From positions 109,198-173,197 of the forward strand of contig JAFRBK010000052.1 in NCBI GenBank assembly GCA_017404985.1: a stretch of DNA of 64,000 nt, in the 5' to 3' direction. Positions 56,230-64,000 of this stretch are shown here, one piece after another; the stretch's first letter is position 1; each line of letters starts with the position of its first letter. This DNA comes from Clostridia bacterium. Its GTDB lineage: Bacteria; Bacillota; Clostridia; Christensenellales; Aristaeellaceae. The notes under the pieces were generated by a model. That model was not told the DNA's origin. It saw only the letters and a program-made list of their open reading frames with translations, and made no database searches. The position numbers and the translations under genes were made by a program.

Positions 56230-57420
56230 TCAGGCGTCCTCGGGGATGTTTTCAAAGAAATCGTCATGGGCTTTGTCCGGGCCGACGGTGGTGTGGTAGA
56301 GCCCGAAGATCTGGGAATCGTACTCTTCGTTGACATAGACTTTATATTTGGTTTCCTGCTGGGAGAGATGGCAGTGCCAGGCGGCATCGGCCACCTCATA
56401 GGCGGTTTTGCCGCCGAAGGCGGAGAGCTCCATGGCGTTCCAGTCGAAGATGACCTGGTCCTTCGGATACAGGTGGATATAGCATTTTTTGACCTCCCAG
56501 AGGCCGTACTCCTTGGCGGATTTCTTTTCGTATTTGGCTTTGCCGGACTTCTTCAGGGCGTTGATGACGATGTCCGCGCAAACCTTGTGGAGCCCGTGGC
56601 CGTATTCCCCGTCGATGTCGTGGGTGACCACGACCTCCGGTTTGTAATGGCGGAACAGCTCGATCATATAGGCCTGCACCTTGGCCTTGCCGACCTTTTT
56701 GTAGGCGACTGCCAGGTCCATGGTGTACCGGTCGTAGAACTTGCCGGTGATGGGATAGGAGCGCTGCCCGGCGGTCCACAGCCCGTCCAGCAGCTCCGTG
56801 CGGCGGTAGGTGCTGCTTTCCGTGATATAGACGACCAGGACTTTTTTGCCCCGTTCCGCGCCGTAATAGGGAATGACCGCCCCCATGAAGACATATTCGT
56901 CGTCCGGATGGGCGATGACCATCATCAGGTCCGCTTTCTCATAGGTGGGCTCCCAGACCTGGATGGTTTCCGGGCGCTCGCCTTCGGAGAGCACGATGAG
57001 CTCGCAGATTTTCAGGTCGTGGGGATAATTGCTGTGGGAGGCGATCCGGAAGGCGGTGACGCCGTCCAGAGGGGTCCAGGTGGTCAGCATTTCGGTTTTG
57101 AATTCGTCCACGGCAGCCCATTCGCCGTCCTGTTCCACCTCGACGCACCATTTCCGGTTGATGTCGGCCCACTTGATCTGCACGCCGGAGCAGGTTTCCC
57201 CTTCGGGCAGGCGGACTTCCAGATAATTGTTCTTTGCCTTGTTGGAGATCCAGATTCCTTCGTACCGCCCGTCGTAAAGCACCTCCGTCTTCCGGGAGGA
57301 GCCTTTGGAGAAGGAGAAGGTGCAGTCCTTCGTCAGGTCCCGGGCGGTTTCCGCGCCGGCGGAAACGGAAAGCGCCAGCAAAAGCCCGGCCAGCACCCCA
57401 AACAGAACGCCTTTTTTCAT
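56230..57420 (-). CDS. Exported PIG-L family N-acetylglucosamine deacetylase
   Basis: About 396 aa. Signal peptide (MKKGVLFGVLAGLLLALSVSAGA), a beta-rich domain that may bind sugar (about residues 30-165), then the PIG-L domain with the zinc motif AHPDDE and a later HDIDGEYGHGLH. It would remove acetyl groups from GlcNAc-type sugars outside the cell. The start is ATG 57420, after GGAGA 12 bases upstream; ATG 57432 abuts that site. Confidence 0.88.
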   Translation of the reverse strand: MKKGVLFGVLAGLLLALSVSAGAETARDLTKDCTFSFSKGSSRKTEVLYDGRYEGIWISNKAKNNYLEVRLPEGETCSGVQIKWADINRKWCVEVEQDGEWAAVDEFKTEMLTTWTPLDGVTAFRIASHSNYPHDLKICELIVLSEGERPETIQVWEPTYEKADLMMVIAHPDDEYVFMGAVIPYYGAERGKKVLVVYITESSTYRRTELLDGLWTAGQRSYPITGKFYDRYTMDLAVAYKKVGKAKVQAYMIELFRHYKPEVVVTHDIDGEYGHGLHKVCADIVINALKKSGKAKYEKKSAKEYGLWEVKKCYIHLYPKDQVIFDWNAMELSAFGGKTAYEVADAAWHCHLSQQETKYKVYVNEEYDSQIFGLYHTTVGPDKAHDDFFENIPEDA

Positions 57421-57465
57421 CGCCCAGACCATCTCCTTTTCCCTTTCGGGGGATTTGACGGGGAT

Positions 57466-57494
57466 AATATACCATTTTTTCGGCCCGGTGTGAA
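57466..57494 (-). promoter_or_regulatory. Promoter of the PIG-L gene
   Basis: Minus-strand TTCACA (57494-57489), 17 bases, TATATT (57471-57466). Confidence 0.5.
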
Positions 57495-57522
57495 GACGGT
57501 GGGCGGCAAGGTGAATTTTTCC

Positions 57523-57551
57523 TTGCCTGACCGGCTTCGGTTTGCTATAAT
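57523..57551 (+). promoter_or_regulatory. Promoter of the prsA-like gene
   Basis: TTGCCT (57523-57528), 17 bases, perfect TATAAT (57546-57551). Confidence 0.7.
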
Positions 57552-57594
57552 AACAAAAGTGTTCCCGAATTTACTGATGAACGGAGAGAGACCC

Positions 57595-58935
57595 ATGAAG
57601 AAGAAAGCAATTCTGGCTATGTTGCTGGCGATGTGCCTGCTGCTCAGCGGCTGCGCGCTGATCAAGAAGGACGCCGCGGTGGACGCGAAGCGCGTGATTC
57701 TGTCCTATAACGGCACGGACGTGACCAAGGCGGAAGTGCAGGCCCAGGTGCAGTATCAGCTGCAGCAGAACGCTTATATGTACTATATGTACTACGGCGG
57801 CGAATATGACACGACCGACCCGGCCAACATTGCCGCGGCCCAGGAAGCAGCGGTCGAAGCCATCAAGCAGGACCTGGTGCTGAAGGCCAAGATCAAGGAG
57901 CTGGGCATCGAGGAAAAGCTGACCGAGGAAGACCTGGCCGCGATCCAGGAGACCGCCCAGAGCGATTATGACTACGCCCTGAGCCAGGCGGAGAGCCTGG
58001 TGGACCAGACCCTGGAAGGCGACGCGAAGAAGGAAGCCGCCGCGCAGTACCTGACGGACAAGGGCATCAGCCTGGACGACTATGTGGAAGAGGCAAAGAA
58101 TGACAAGCTGTCCGAGCTGCTGAAGCAGGAGATTATCAAGGACGTCGTCGTGACCGACGAGGAAGTCCAGGCTGATTTCGACAGCAAGGTTGAATCGGAC
58201 AAGAGCCTTTACGGCGAGAAAGCCTCGTCCTACGCGGACGCGGCGAACAACGGAACCGTGTATTACGCGCCTGCCGGCGTGCGCCGGGTGAAGCAGATCC
58301 TGATCAAGTTCAAGGAAGAGGACCAGACCGCCATCACCGCCGCCAAGGAAAAGGTGACCACGGCGAACTCGAAGGTGACCGCTGCCCAGCAGATTCTGGA
58401 CACCGAGGAAGCCAGCGAGGAAGAAAAGGCCCAGGCCCAGACCGACCTGGAAGCCGCCCAGGCAGAGCTGGATGCCGCGAACGCGGAAGTCGATGCGCTG
58501 ACCGACACGGCCTATGCCAATATCGACGAAGCCGCGGACGACGTGCTGAAGCAGCTGGCGGAGGGCGCCGACTGGGATACCCTGATGGCTGAAAAGACCG
58601 AGGATCCCGGCATGAAGGCCGGACGGGACACCGCCGAAACCGGCTACGCCGTGGCGGAAGGCATGACTACCTTTGATTCCGCCTTCGTTACCGCGGCCAT
58701 GGGCCTGAAGGCGGTCGGCGACGTGTCCGACAAGACCCGGGGCGCCAGCGGCGGATACTACATCATCAAGTACTGGGCGGACCAGCCCGAAGGACCCATC
58801 GCCCTGGACACCGTCAAGGAAACGCTGCAAAGCACTCTGCTTTCCACGAAGCAGAACGATTTCTACAACACGACCGTGGACGAGTGGATTGAAGCGGCGA
58901 ACATCAAGGTGGACATGAACGCCCTGAGGGACTAA
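57595..58935 (+). CDS. PrsA/SurA-like peptidyl-prolyl isomerase lipoprotein
   Basis: 446 aa. Lipobox LLSGC with Cys20, SurA-like N-terminal chaperone domain (about 35-215), then a parvulin-type domain (RVKQILIKF... to GASGGYYIIKYW). The parvulin domain is split by a coiled-coil insert (about residues 245-305, rich in AKEK, TAAQ, QTDLEAAQAEL). It likely folds secreted proteins at the membrane surface. ATG 57595 is the start; the long open frame upstream is chance antisense of the PIG-L gene. Confidence 0.85.
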   Translation: MKKKAILAMLLAMCLLLSGCALIKKDAAVDAKRVILSYNGTDVTKAEVQAQVQYQLQQNAYMYYMYYGGEYDTTDPANIAAAQEAAVEAIKQDLVLKAKIKELGIEEKLTEEDLAAIQETAQSDYDYALSQAESLVDQTLEGDAKKEAAAQYLTDKGISLDDYVEEAKNDKLSELLKQEIIKDVVVTDEEVQADFDSKVESDKSLYGEKASSYADAANNGTVYYAPAGVRRVKQILIKFKEEDQTAITAAKEKVTTANSKVTAAQQILDTEEASEEEKAQAQTDLEAAQAELDAANAEVDALTDTAYANIDEAADDVLKQLAEGADWDTLMAEKTEDPGMKAGRDTAETGYAVAEGMTTFDSAFVTAAMGLKAVGDVSDKTRGASGGYYIIKYWADQPEGPIALDTVKETLQSTLLSTKQNDFYNTTVDEWIEAANIKVDMNALRD

Positions 58936-58947
58936 GCTGAATCATCC

Positions 58948-58978
58948 GGGGATGCCGCCTGGCGGCATCCCCTTTTTT
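58948..58978 (+). terminator. Terminator after the prsA-like gene
   Basis: GGGGATGCCGCC and GGCGGCATCCCC form a 12-bp near-perfect hairpin, followed by TTTTTT. Confidence 0.9.
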
Positions 58979-58993
58979 CGCAGGAGGTAAACC

Positions 58994-59923
58994 ATGCCTT
59001 TCCCTTCCGCACTATTCAAGGCCAAAGCCCGGCAGGTGCTCCGCAACCACTGGCAGACGGCGCTCCTGATCGCTTTAGCGGTGAACCTTCCCAGCCTGCT
59101 GGTGCAGGCTGTTTCCTCCTTTGCCGGCACGGACCCGCTGATGCGGCTGGAATCCGTGCTGGTGGTAGCCGCCCGGGACGGGGTCCTGACCCAGCAGTAC
59201 CTGGCGGACAGCCTGCAGGCGCTTCTGCAGGATTCGGGCGTGGTCATCAGCCTTTGCTGCATGGTGCTGGCCTGGCTGGTGACGCCCTGCCTGGCGCTGG
59301 GGATGACCCGGTGGCTGCTGATGCGGCTGCGGGGGGAGGAAGGGCCCTTCGGGACGGTGTTCAGCCGGCTGAACGTGTCCCATAAAGCCATCGGGCTGCG
59401 GCTGCTGATCACGCTGAAGGTGATCCTGTGGATGCTGCCCGGCGCCGCGCTGCTGTTCGGAGGCGCGTGGGTGCTGGCCGGGACGGTGTCCGGCAATGCG
59501 TCCTCTGCGATGACCGGCGTGACGGCCCTCAGCTGGGCGGGCATGATTGCCATGGCCGTTCCCGCCGTGATGGCGGCGCTGCGGTATGCCCTGGCGGATA
59601 TTCTGCTGGCGGACGAGCCGGGGAAGGCCGTGACGGCGTGCATCCGGGAAAGCAAGCAGATGATGAACCGGCGGAAGGGCATGCTGTTCTCCCTGGAGCT
59701 GAGCTTCATTTTCTGGTACCTGGGGGAGATGCTGGTGTCCTCTTTCCTGGCGGGGCTGGGAAGCGGCGTCCTGTCCCTGATGTTCCAGATGCTGGCCGGC
59801 CTGTTCCTGTCCGTGTATATGGAAGCCTCCGTCTGCGCTTTCAGCGAGGCGGTGCGGAAGCTGCCGGTTGCCTCCGCCGATACCCCGACCCCCGGGCCGG
59901 AAGAAGAGGAACCGCTTAACTGA
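58994..59923 (+). CDS. DUF975-type polytopic membrane protein
   Basis: 309 aa with about six membrane helices. Segments such as LRYALADILLADEPGKAVTACIRESKQMMNRRKG and LELSFIFWYLGEML fit the DUF975 family of clostridial membrane proteins of unknown role. The tail is acidic (PGPEEEEPLN). ATG 58994 has GCAGGAGG upstream. It lies just after the terminator of the foldase gene, with no closer partner. Confidence 0.75.
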   Translation: MPFPSALFKAKARQVLRNHWQTALLIALAVNLPSLLVQAVSSFAGTDPLMRLESVLVVAARDGVLTQQYLADSLQALLQDSGVVISLCCMVLAWLVTPCLALGMTRWLLMRLRGEEGPFGTVFSRLNVSHKAIGLRLLITLKVILWMLPGAALLFGGAWVLAGTVSGNASSAMTGVTALSWAGMIAMAVPAVMAALRYALADILLADEPGKAVTACIRESKQMMNRRKGMLFSLELSFIFWYLGEMLVSSFLAGLGSGVLSLMFQMLAGLFLSVYMEASVCAFSEAVRKLPVASADTPTPGPEEEEPLN

Positions 59924-59946
59924 AATGCACTTTTCCCGTATTTTCC

Positions 59947-59975
59947 TTGTGCTTTCGGGAAAAGGCGGATATAAT
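59947..59975 (+). promoter_or_regulatory. Promoter of the aspartate aminotransferase operon
   Basis: TTGTGC (59947-59952), 17 bases, perfect TATAAT (59970-59975). Confidence 0.7.
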
Positions 59976-60035
59976 GACTCCACTGTATGGCGTTATCATG
60001 CCGTGCAAACCCCTGAGAGAACGGAGGAATGACCC

Positions 60036-61235
60036 ATGCCCCTGACGATTTCCCATCGCTGCCAGAACATCGCCCCGTCCCTGACCCTGCAGATTGACAA
60101 CCGCGCCAAGGAAATGGCCGCATCCGGAATGGACGTGGTCGGTTTCGGCGCCGGTGAGCCGGATTTCCCGACCCCGAAGCATATCTGCGACGCGGCCAAA
60201 GAAGCGCTGGACAAGGGCATGACCCGCTATACCGCCGTTCCCGGCACGATGGAGCTGCGCATGGCGATCACCCGCAAGATGGAGCGGGACCACAACCTGA
60301 CCTATTCTCCCCAGGAGATTATTGTTTCCAACGGCGCCAAGCACAGCCTGTTCACCGTGTTCCAGACGATTCTGGATCCCGGCGACGAGGTGCTGATTCC
60401 CACGCCCTGTTGGGTGTCCTATCCGGAGCTGGTCCGCATGGCCGGCGGCGTCCCCGTCTTTGTGCCGACGGACGAATCCAACCGCTTTATTCCCAGCAAC
60501 CGGGATATCGCGTCCCGCGTAACCCGCAGGACCAAGGCGATTATTATTACTTCGCCCTCGAATCCCAACGGCTCTATCTGGTCCCGCGACCAGCTGCAGT
60601 TCGTCGGGAACCTGGCGGTGACGCACCCCTTCTACATCGTGTCCGACGAGATTTACGAAAAGCTGATCTATGACGGCCGGAAGCACCTGTCCATTGCCCA
60701 GCTGGGCGAGCAGATCAAGGAGCAGACCTTTATTATCAACGGCCTGAGCAAGGCCTTCTGCATGACCGGCTGGCGGATCGGGTACTGCGCGGCGCCCCGG
60801 CGGGAAGTGGCGGCCATGAGCGCCTTCCAGTCCCAGGCGACCAGCAACGCCAACTCCATCGCCCAGCACGCGGCGGCGATCGCCCTGGACGGGGACCAGT
60901 CCTGCGTGGAGGAGATGGTGAAGCATTTCCAGCACCGGCGCGACGTGATGGTGGACGGGATCAACAAGATCAGCGGGCTGGCCTGCCTGAAACCCGAAGG
61001 CGCCTTCTACGTGATGATGAACATCAAGGGGATCCTGGGCCGCAGCTATAACGGCCGCGTGATTGAGGACTCGATGGATTTCGCGGAGCTTCTGCTGGCG
61101 GAAAAGCAGGTGGCGGTCGTGCCGGGCATCGCCTTTGAGGCGGAAGGCTTCTGCCGCCTGTCCTATGCCATCGCCACGGACCGGATCCAGGAGGGCCTGA
61201 GCCGGATCGAAGCCTTTATCGAATCCCTGAAATAA
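60036..61235 (+). CDS. Class I/II aminotransferase, aspartate aminotransferase-like
   Basis: 399-aa PLP enzyme. The PLP lysine is Lys239 in NGLSKAFCMTGWRIGY; PSNPNGS and SDEIYEKLIYDG are the other cofactor segments, and the substrate-arginine region is FCRLSYA. Fits the aspartate aminotransferase subgroup Ib (AspB-like), exchanging oxaloacetate/aspartate with 2-oxoglutarate/glutamate. The next gene is 18 bases downstream and encodes a citrate-synthase-like enzyme, so they may share a role in that node. Confidence 0.9.
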   Translation: MPLTISHRCQNIAPSLTLQIDNRAKEMAASGMDVVGFGAGEPDFPTPKHICDAAKEALDKGMTRYTAVPGTMELRMAITRKMERDHNLTYSPQEIIVSNGAKHSLFTVFQTILDPGDEVLIPTPCWVSYPELVRMAGGVPVFVPTDESNRFIPSNRDIASRVTRRTKAIIITSPSNPNGSIWSRDQLQFVGNLAVTHPFYIVSDEIYEKLIYDGRKHLSIAQLGEQIKEQTFIINGLSKAFCMTGWRIGYCAAPRREVAAMSAFQSQATSNANSIAQHAAAIALDGDQSCVEEMVKHFQHRRDVMVDGINKISGLACLKPEGAFYVMMNIKGILGRSYNGRVIEDSMDFAELLLAEKQVAVVPGIAFEAEGFCRLSYAIATDRIQEGLSRIEAFIESLK

Positions 61236-61253
61236 GTTACTGGAGGTTTCCTC

Positions 61254-62648
61254 ATGCTGAGTTTTGACCGCACGACCAATCTGCTGATGCAGGCGAAGTA
61301 CCACTACAGCCTTCAGGATGTGGCGGAGCCGAACCTGTACCGGGAGATTTATGACTACGACCATGTGCCGAAGGTGGCCTTCAATATGCGGCATGTGCCC
61401 ATGAATGTGCCGGACCGGATCTGGATGACGGACACCACCTTCCGGGACGGGCAGCAATCGGTCAGCCCCTTCACCCCGGAACAGATCCTGCATCTGTTCA
61501 AGCTGATGAGCCGGCTGGGCGGGCCGAACGGCCTGGTCCGCCAGAGCGAGTTTTTCCTCTATACGGAAAACGACCAGAAGGCGCTGCACCTGTGCCAGGA
61601 CGCGGGGCTGCGCTTCCCGGAGATCACCACCTGGATCCGGGCGAATGAGAAGGATTTCGAGCTGGTGAAGCAGGCGAATGTGCAGGAAACCGGCGTGCTG
61701 GTGTCCTGCAGCGATTACCATATTTTCAACAAGATGCACCTGACCCGGAGCCAGGCGATGGATAAATACCTGGGGATCGTCAAGTCGGCCCTGAGCTACG
61801 GGATCCGCCCCCGCTGCCATTTTGAGGATATCACCCGGGCGGATTTCTACGGCTTCGTGGTGCCCTTTGCGACGGAGCTGATGAAGCTGTCCCGGGAGAG
61901 CGGGATCCCGATCAAGATCCGCGCCTGCGACACCATGGGGTACGGGGTCAGCTATCCCGGCGCGGCGCTGCCCCGCAGCGTGCCCGGAATTATCTACGGC
62001 CTGAAGCATTTTGCGGAGGTTCCCTCCGAGCAGCTGGAATGGCATGGGCATAATGATTTCTATAAGGTGGTGACCAATGCGGCCACGGCCTGGCTGTACG
62101 GATGCTCCAGCATCAACTGCAGCCTGCTGGGCATCGGCGAGCGCACCGGCAACTGCCCGCTGGAGGCGATGGCGGTGGAATACCAGTCCCTGCGCGGCGA
62201 GACCGGCGGCATGGACCTGACCGCCATCACGGAAATCGCCGACTTTATGGAGCGGGAGATCGGCATCGAGATCAGCCCCCGGCAGCCCTTTGTCGGGCGC
62301 CACTTCAACGTGACCCGAGCCGGCATCCATGCCGACGGCATGCTGAAGGATGAGGAAATCTACAACATTTTCGATACCGCCAAGATCCTGAACCGGCCTG
62401 CCTCTGTAGCGGTGGACAGCCGGGGCGGCACCGCGTCGATTGCGCATTGGATCAACTCGTATTTCCGCCTTACCGGGGAGAATACGATCGACAAGAGCGA
62501 TCCGCTGGTCATCGAAATGCGCCGGATGGTGGACGAGCTGTACGCTTCGGGCCGGAACACGGTCATGGGCGACGAGGAGCTGGAGATCATGGTGCGCCGC
62601 TGCGGCACCGACCGGTACGAGCATATGCTGTTCCACAAGAGCAAGTAA
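61254..62648 (+). CDS. DRE-TIM carboligase, Re-citrate-synthase-like (2-isopropylmalate synthase family)
   Basis: 464-aa DRE-TIM metallolyase. WMTDTTFRDGQQS is the catalytic metal box, and HGHNDF the metal His pair; GIGERTGNCPLEAM is also typical. The N-terminal NLYREIYDYDHVPKV stretch and overall plan match, from memory, the clostridial group containing the Re-citrate synthase of Clostridium kluyveri, rather than true LeuA, and no regulatory domain of LeuA is present. Position after aspartate aminotransferase fits oxaloacetate-to-glutamate carbon flow. 2-isopropylmalate or homocitrate synthase remains possible. Confidence 0.75.
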   Translation: MLSFDRTTNLLMQAKYHYSLQDVAEPNLYREIYDYDHVPKVAFNMRHVPMNVPDRIWMTDTTFRDGQQSVSPFTPEQILHLFKLMSRLGGPNGLVRQSEFFLYTENDQKALHLCQDAGLRFPEITTWIRANEKDFELVKQANVQETGVLVSCSDYHIFNKMHLTRSQAMDKYLGIVKSALSYGIRPRCHFEDITRADFYGFVVPFATELMKLSRESGIPIKIRACDTMGYGVSYPGAALPRSVPGIIYGLKHFAEVPSEQLEWHGHNDFYKVVTNAATAWLYGCSSINCSLLGIGERTGNCPLEAMAVEYQSLRGETGGMDLTAITEIADFMEREIGIEISPRQPFVGRHFNVTRAGIHADGMLKDEEIYNIFDTAKILNRPASVAVDSRGGTASIAHWINSYFRLTGENTIDKSDPLVIEMRRMVDELYASGRNTVMGDEELEIMVRRCGTDRYEHMLFHKSK

Positions 62649-62661
62649 AAAAAGAGGAAAA

Positions 62662-62720
62662 CCTCCTCCGAACGGCGAAACAGTTTCTGTTTGCCGAATG
62701 AATTCGGGGGAGGCTTTTTT
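62662..62720 (+). promoter_or_regulatory. Terminator-like hairpin overlapping the murG ribosome site
   Basis: A long stem: CCTCC (62662-62666)/GGAGG (62709-62713), CCGAA/TTCGG, GGC/GCC and AAACAG/CTGTTT, then TTTTTT (62715-62720) up to the murG start codon. GGGGGAGG, the murG ribosome site, is the 3' arm of the hairpin. Confidence 0.75.
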
Positions 62721-63782
62721 GTGAAAAAAATCGTCCTGACCGGCGGGGGGACGCTGGGCCATGTGACGCCGCATCTGGCGTTGATTCCGCATCTGAAGAA
62801 AGCTGGATATGAGATCCATTATGTCGGGACCGAGAACGGCATGGAGGCCGGGAGGATGAGAGCGGAGCCCGGGATTACGTATCATGCCGTCAAGAGCGGC
62901 AAGCTGCGCCGCTATTTTTCCTGGCAGAATTTTACCGACCCCTTCCGGGTGGTGTACGGCGCTTTTCAGAGCGCGCACCTGATGGGGAAGCTGAAGCCTG
63001 ATGTGGTGTTCAGCAAGGGCGGCTTTGTGGCCGTGCCGGTGGTGTTCGGCGCGTGGCTGCACCGGATTCCCGTGCTCTGCCATGAGAGCGACCTGACGCC
63101 GGGGCTGGCGAATAAGCTGTGTAAGCCCTTTGCCCGCCGCTTTGCCACTACTTTTCCGGAATGCGCCGAAGCGCTGGGGAAGAAGGCGGAGATGACCGGG
63201 ACGCCGCTGCGGCAGGAGCTGTTCAGCGGGGACCGGGAAGCCGGGCTGCGGCTTTTGGGATTTTCGGGGCAGAAGCCGGTGCTGCTGATGATGGGCGGGT
63301 CCTCCGGCGCCCGCAGCGTGAACGAGGCGCTCCGGGCCGCGCTGCCGGAGCTGGTGAAGGATTTTGACGTGGCGCATATCTGCGGCAAGGGGAATTTGGA
63401 GCCCTCGCTGGACGGGGCGCCGGGGTATGCCCAGATTGAATTTCTGGACGCGGAGCTGCCGGATGTGCTGGCCTGCGCCGACATGGTGCTTTCCCGGGCC
63501 GGGGCCAATGCCCTGTGCGAGTTTCAGGCGCTTGCGAGGCCCATGCTGCTGATTCCCTATCCGAAAGGTGCGGGCCGCGGGGACCAGATTCTGAATGCCC
63601 AGAGCCTGGAGAAACGGGGGCTGTGCCGGGTGCTTCTGCAGGAGAATATGACGAAGGATACGCTGGCGGAGGCCGTCCGGAGCACCTGGGCGGACCGGGA
63701 TGTGCTGACGGAGGCGCTGAAAAATGCCCCGCCGGCGGACGGGACCAAGCGGGTGCTGGAGATGATTGAGGAGATTCAGTAG
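62721..63782 (+). CDS. murG: MurG, lipid II-forming GlcNAc transferase
   Basis: 353-aa enzyme that adds GlcNAc to lipid I on the inner membrane face. The nucleotide-sugar parts are GGGTLGHVTPH (usual GGTGGHIYP), GGSSGARSVN and SRAGANALCEFQALARPMLLIPYP. The start is GTG 62721, directly after the T-run of the upstream hairpin; the frame is open to 62691 inside that hairpin. The last two codons and stop form part of the long inverted repeat that follows. Confidence 0.93.
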   Translation: MKKIVLTGGGTLGHVTPHLALIPHLKKAGYEIHYVGTENGMEAGRMRAEPGITYHAVKSGKLRRYFSWQNFTDPFRVVYGAFQSAHLMGKLKPDVVFSKGGFVAVPVVFGAWLHRIPVLCHESDLTPGLANKLCKPFARRFATTFPECAEALGKKAEMTGTPLRQELFSGDREAGLRLLGFSGQKPVLLMMGGSSGARSVNEALRAALPELVKDFDVAHICGKGNLEPSLDGAPGYAQIEFLDAELPDVLACADMVLSRAGANALCEFQALARPMLLIPYPKGAGRGDQILNAQSLEKRGLCRVLLQENMTKDTLAEAVRSTWADRDVLTEALKNAPPADGTKRVLEMIEEIQ

Positions 63783-64000
63783 GGGTTGGTGGTCCAGGGG
63801 GGACGGTGGCGGTGGTCCGGAGGGGACGGTTCTTCTTGGACCATGGTCCGCCCGGGACGCACCTCTGCCCCAAAGTGGTCCGGGTGGGACGGTGGTCCGG
63901 CGGGGAGGGTTCTTTCCGCACCACATCATAGTGGACCGCAAAGAACCGTCCCCTCGGGACCACCGCCACCGTCCCCCCTGGACCACCAACCCCTACTGAA
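63775..64000. repeat. 60-bp inverted repeat, GC-rich element to the window edge
   Basis: 63775-63834 and the reverse complement of 63941-64000 match at 59 of 60 positions (mismatch at 63819/63956), around a 106-bp spacer. The spacer has GGACCATGGTCC (63838-63849) and a partial third copy of the GGTCCGG...GGGACGGT unit. The right arm meets the window end and may continue. Confidence 0.9.

Noticed and set aside
56185-57594. Long N-terminal extension of the PrsA-like protein
   Set aside because: It is antisense to the PIG-L gene. The lipoprotein signal starts at 57595 after a consensus promoter.
59916-63989. 1357-codon open frame on the minus strand
   Set aside because: It lies antisense to four well-supported plus-strand genes with their own promoters and ribosome sites. 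The protein is Gln/His/Arg/Pro-rich without domains, as expected from the reverse of GC-rich codons.
63775-64000. Intrinsic terminator for murG
   Set aside because: The stem is far longer than a normal terminator, has a 106-bp spacer and no T-run, so it is listed as a repeat element.

Overview
The window reads as a GC-rich, anaerobic member of the Firmicutes (class Clostridia), probably a gut or rumen organism. Pointers are an F-type ATP synthase operon with a two-carboxylate (Na+-type) c subunit, a class III (oxygen-sensitive) ribonucleotide reductase, a tryptophan T-box leader, MrfA/MrfB repair genes, a CtsR-type heat-shock operator, lysine/meso-DAP synthesis through Ddh, and a feruloyl esterase nearly superimposable on the rumen Butyrivibrio enzyme Est1E. 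The exact genus cannot be fixed from the sequence alone. No rRNA, tRNA, CRISPR array, prophage or insertion sequence was found.

Layout. 1-5.3 kb: end of the mrfA helicase gene, mrfB nuclease, a TPR protein, signal peptidase I with a repeated N-terminal tail, and a zinc-ribbon membrane protein. 5.3-12.2 kb: complete atpIBEFHAGDC operon behind a recognisable promoter; the epsilon subunit is unusually short. 12.2-19.4 kb: M18 aminopeptidase, a Trp T-box controlling a trpXYZ-like ABC importer, then dapA-dapB-ddh. 19.4-28.4 kb: GH3 beta-glucosidase, a Phd/VapC-like toxin-antitoxin pair, an LplA/B/C-type oligosaccharide ABC importer with AraC regulator, and the feruloyl esterase. 28.4-31 kb (minus strand): acyl ligase, acyl carrier protein and a divergent acyltransferase. 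31-35.5 kb: nrdG, NrdR boxes, an NrdD-redoxin fusion, and a thioredoxin reductase without the usual NADPH motif. 35.5-45.6 kb: ImmA/IrrE-like metallopeptidase beside a degenerate duplicate of its own 3' end, CBS-domain exporter, MarR regulator with a clear operator, NAGPA-type glycosidase, an ABC-2 exporter operon behind an attenuator-like leader, L,D-transpeptidase, Hsp20 with a CtsR box, and a glycosyltransferase. 45.9-50.1 kb: LPG-synthase-like membrane protein, a metal-efflux operon (HMA protein, P-type ATPase, ArsR regulator) with a palindromic operator, and peptide deformylase. 50.1-64 kb: BspA-type leucine-rich-repeat protein, a Kv-like channel with an altered selectivity filter, PRPP synthetase, RpiB, GGDEF protein, PIG-L deacetylase, PrsA-like foldase, DUF975 protein, aspartate aminotransferase, a Re-citrate-synthase-like enzyme, MurG, and a long inverted repeat running to the window edge.

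How it fits together. Carbohydrate capture (GH3, sugar ABC importer, feruloyl esterase) would feed fermentation; the ion-coupled ATPase balances membrane energy; dapA/dapB/ddh, MurG and L,D-transpeptidase serve the wall; AspAT and the citrate-synthase-like enzyme could join oxaloacetate to aspartate and glutamate. The most unusual items are the NrdD-redoxin-TrxB module, the channel with a non-canonical filter, the short epsilon subunit beside the two-carboxylate c ring, the ligase-ACP-acyltransferase cassette, and several leader structures (T-box, ABC-operon attenuator, murG hairpin burying its ribosome binding site).
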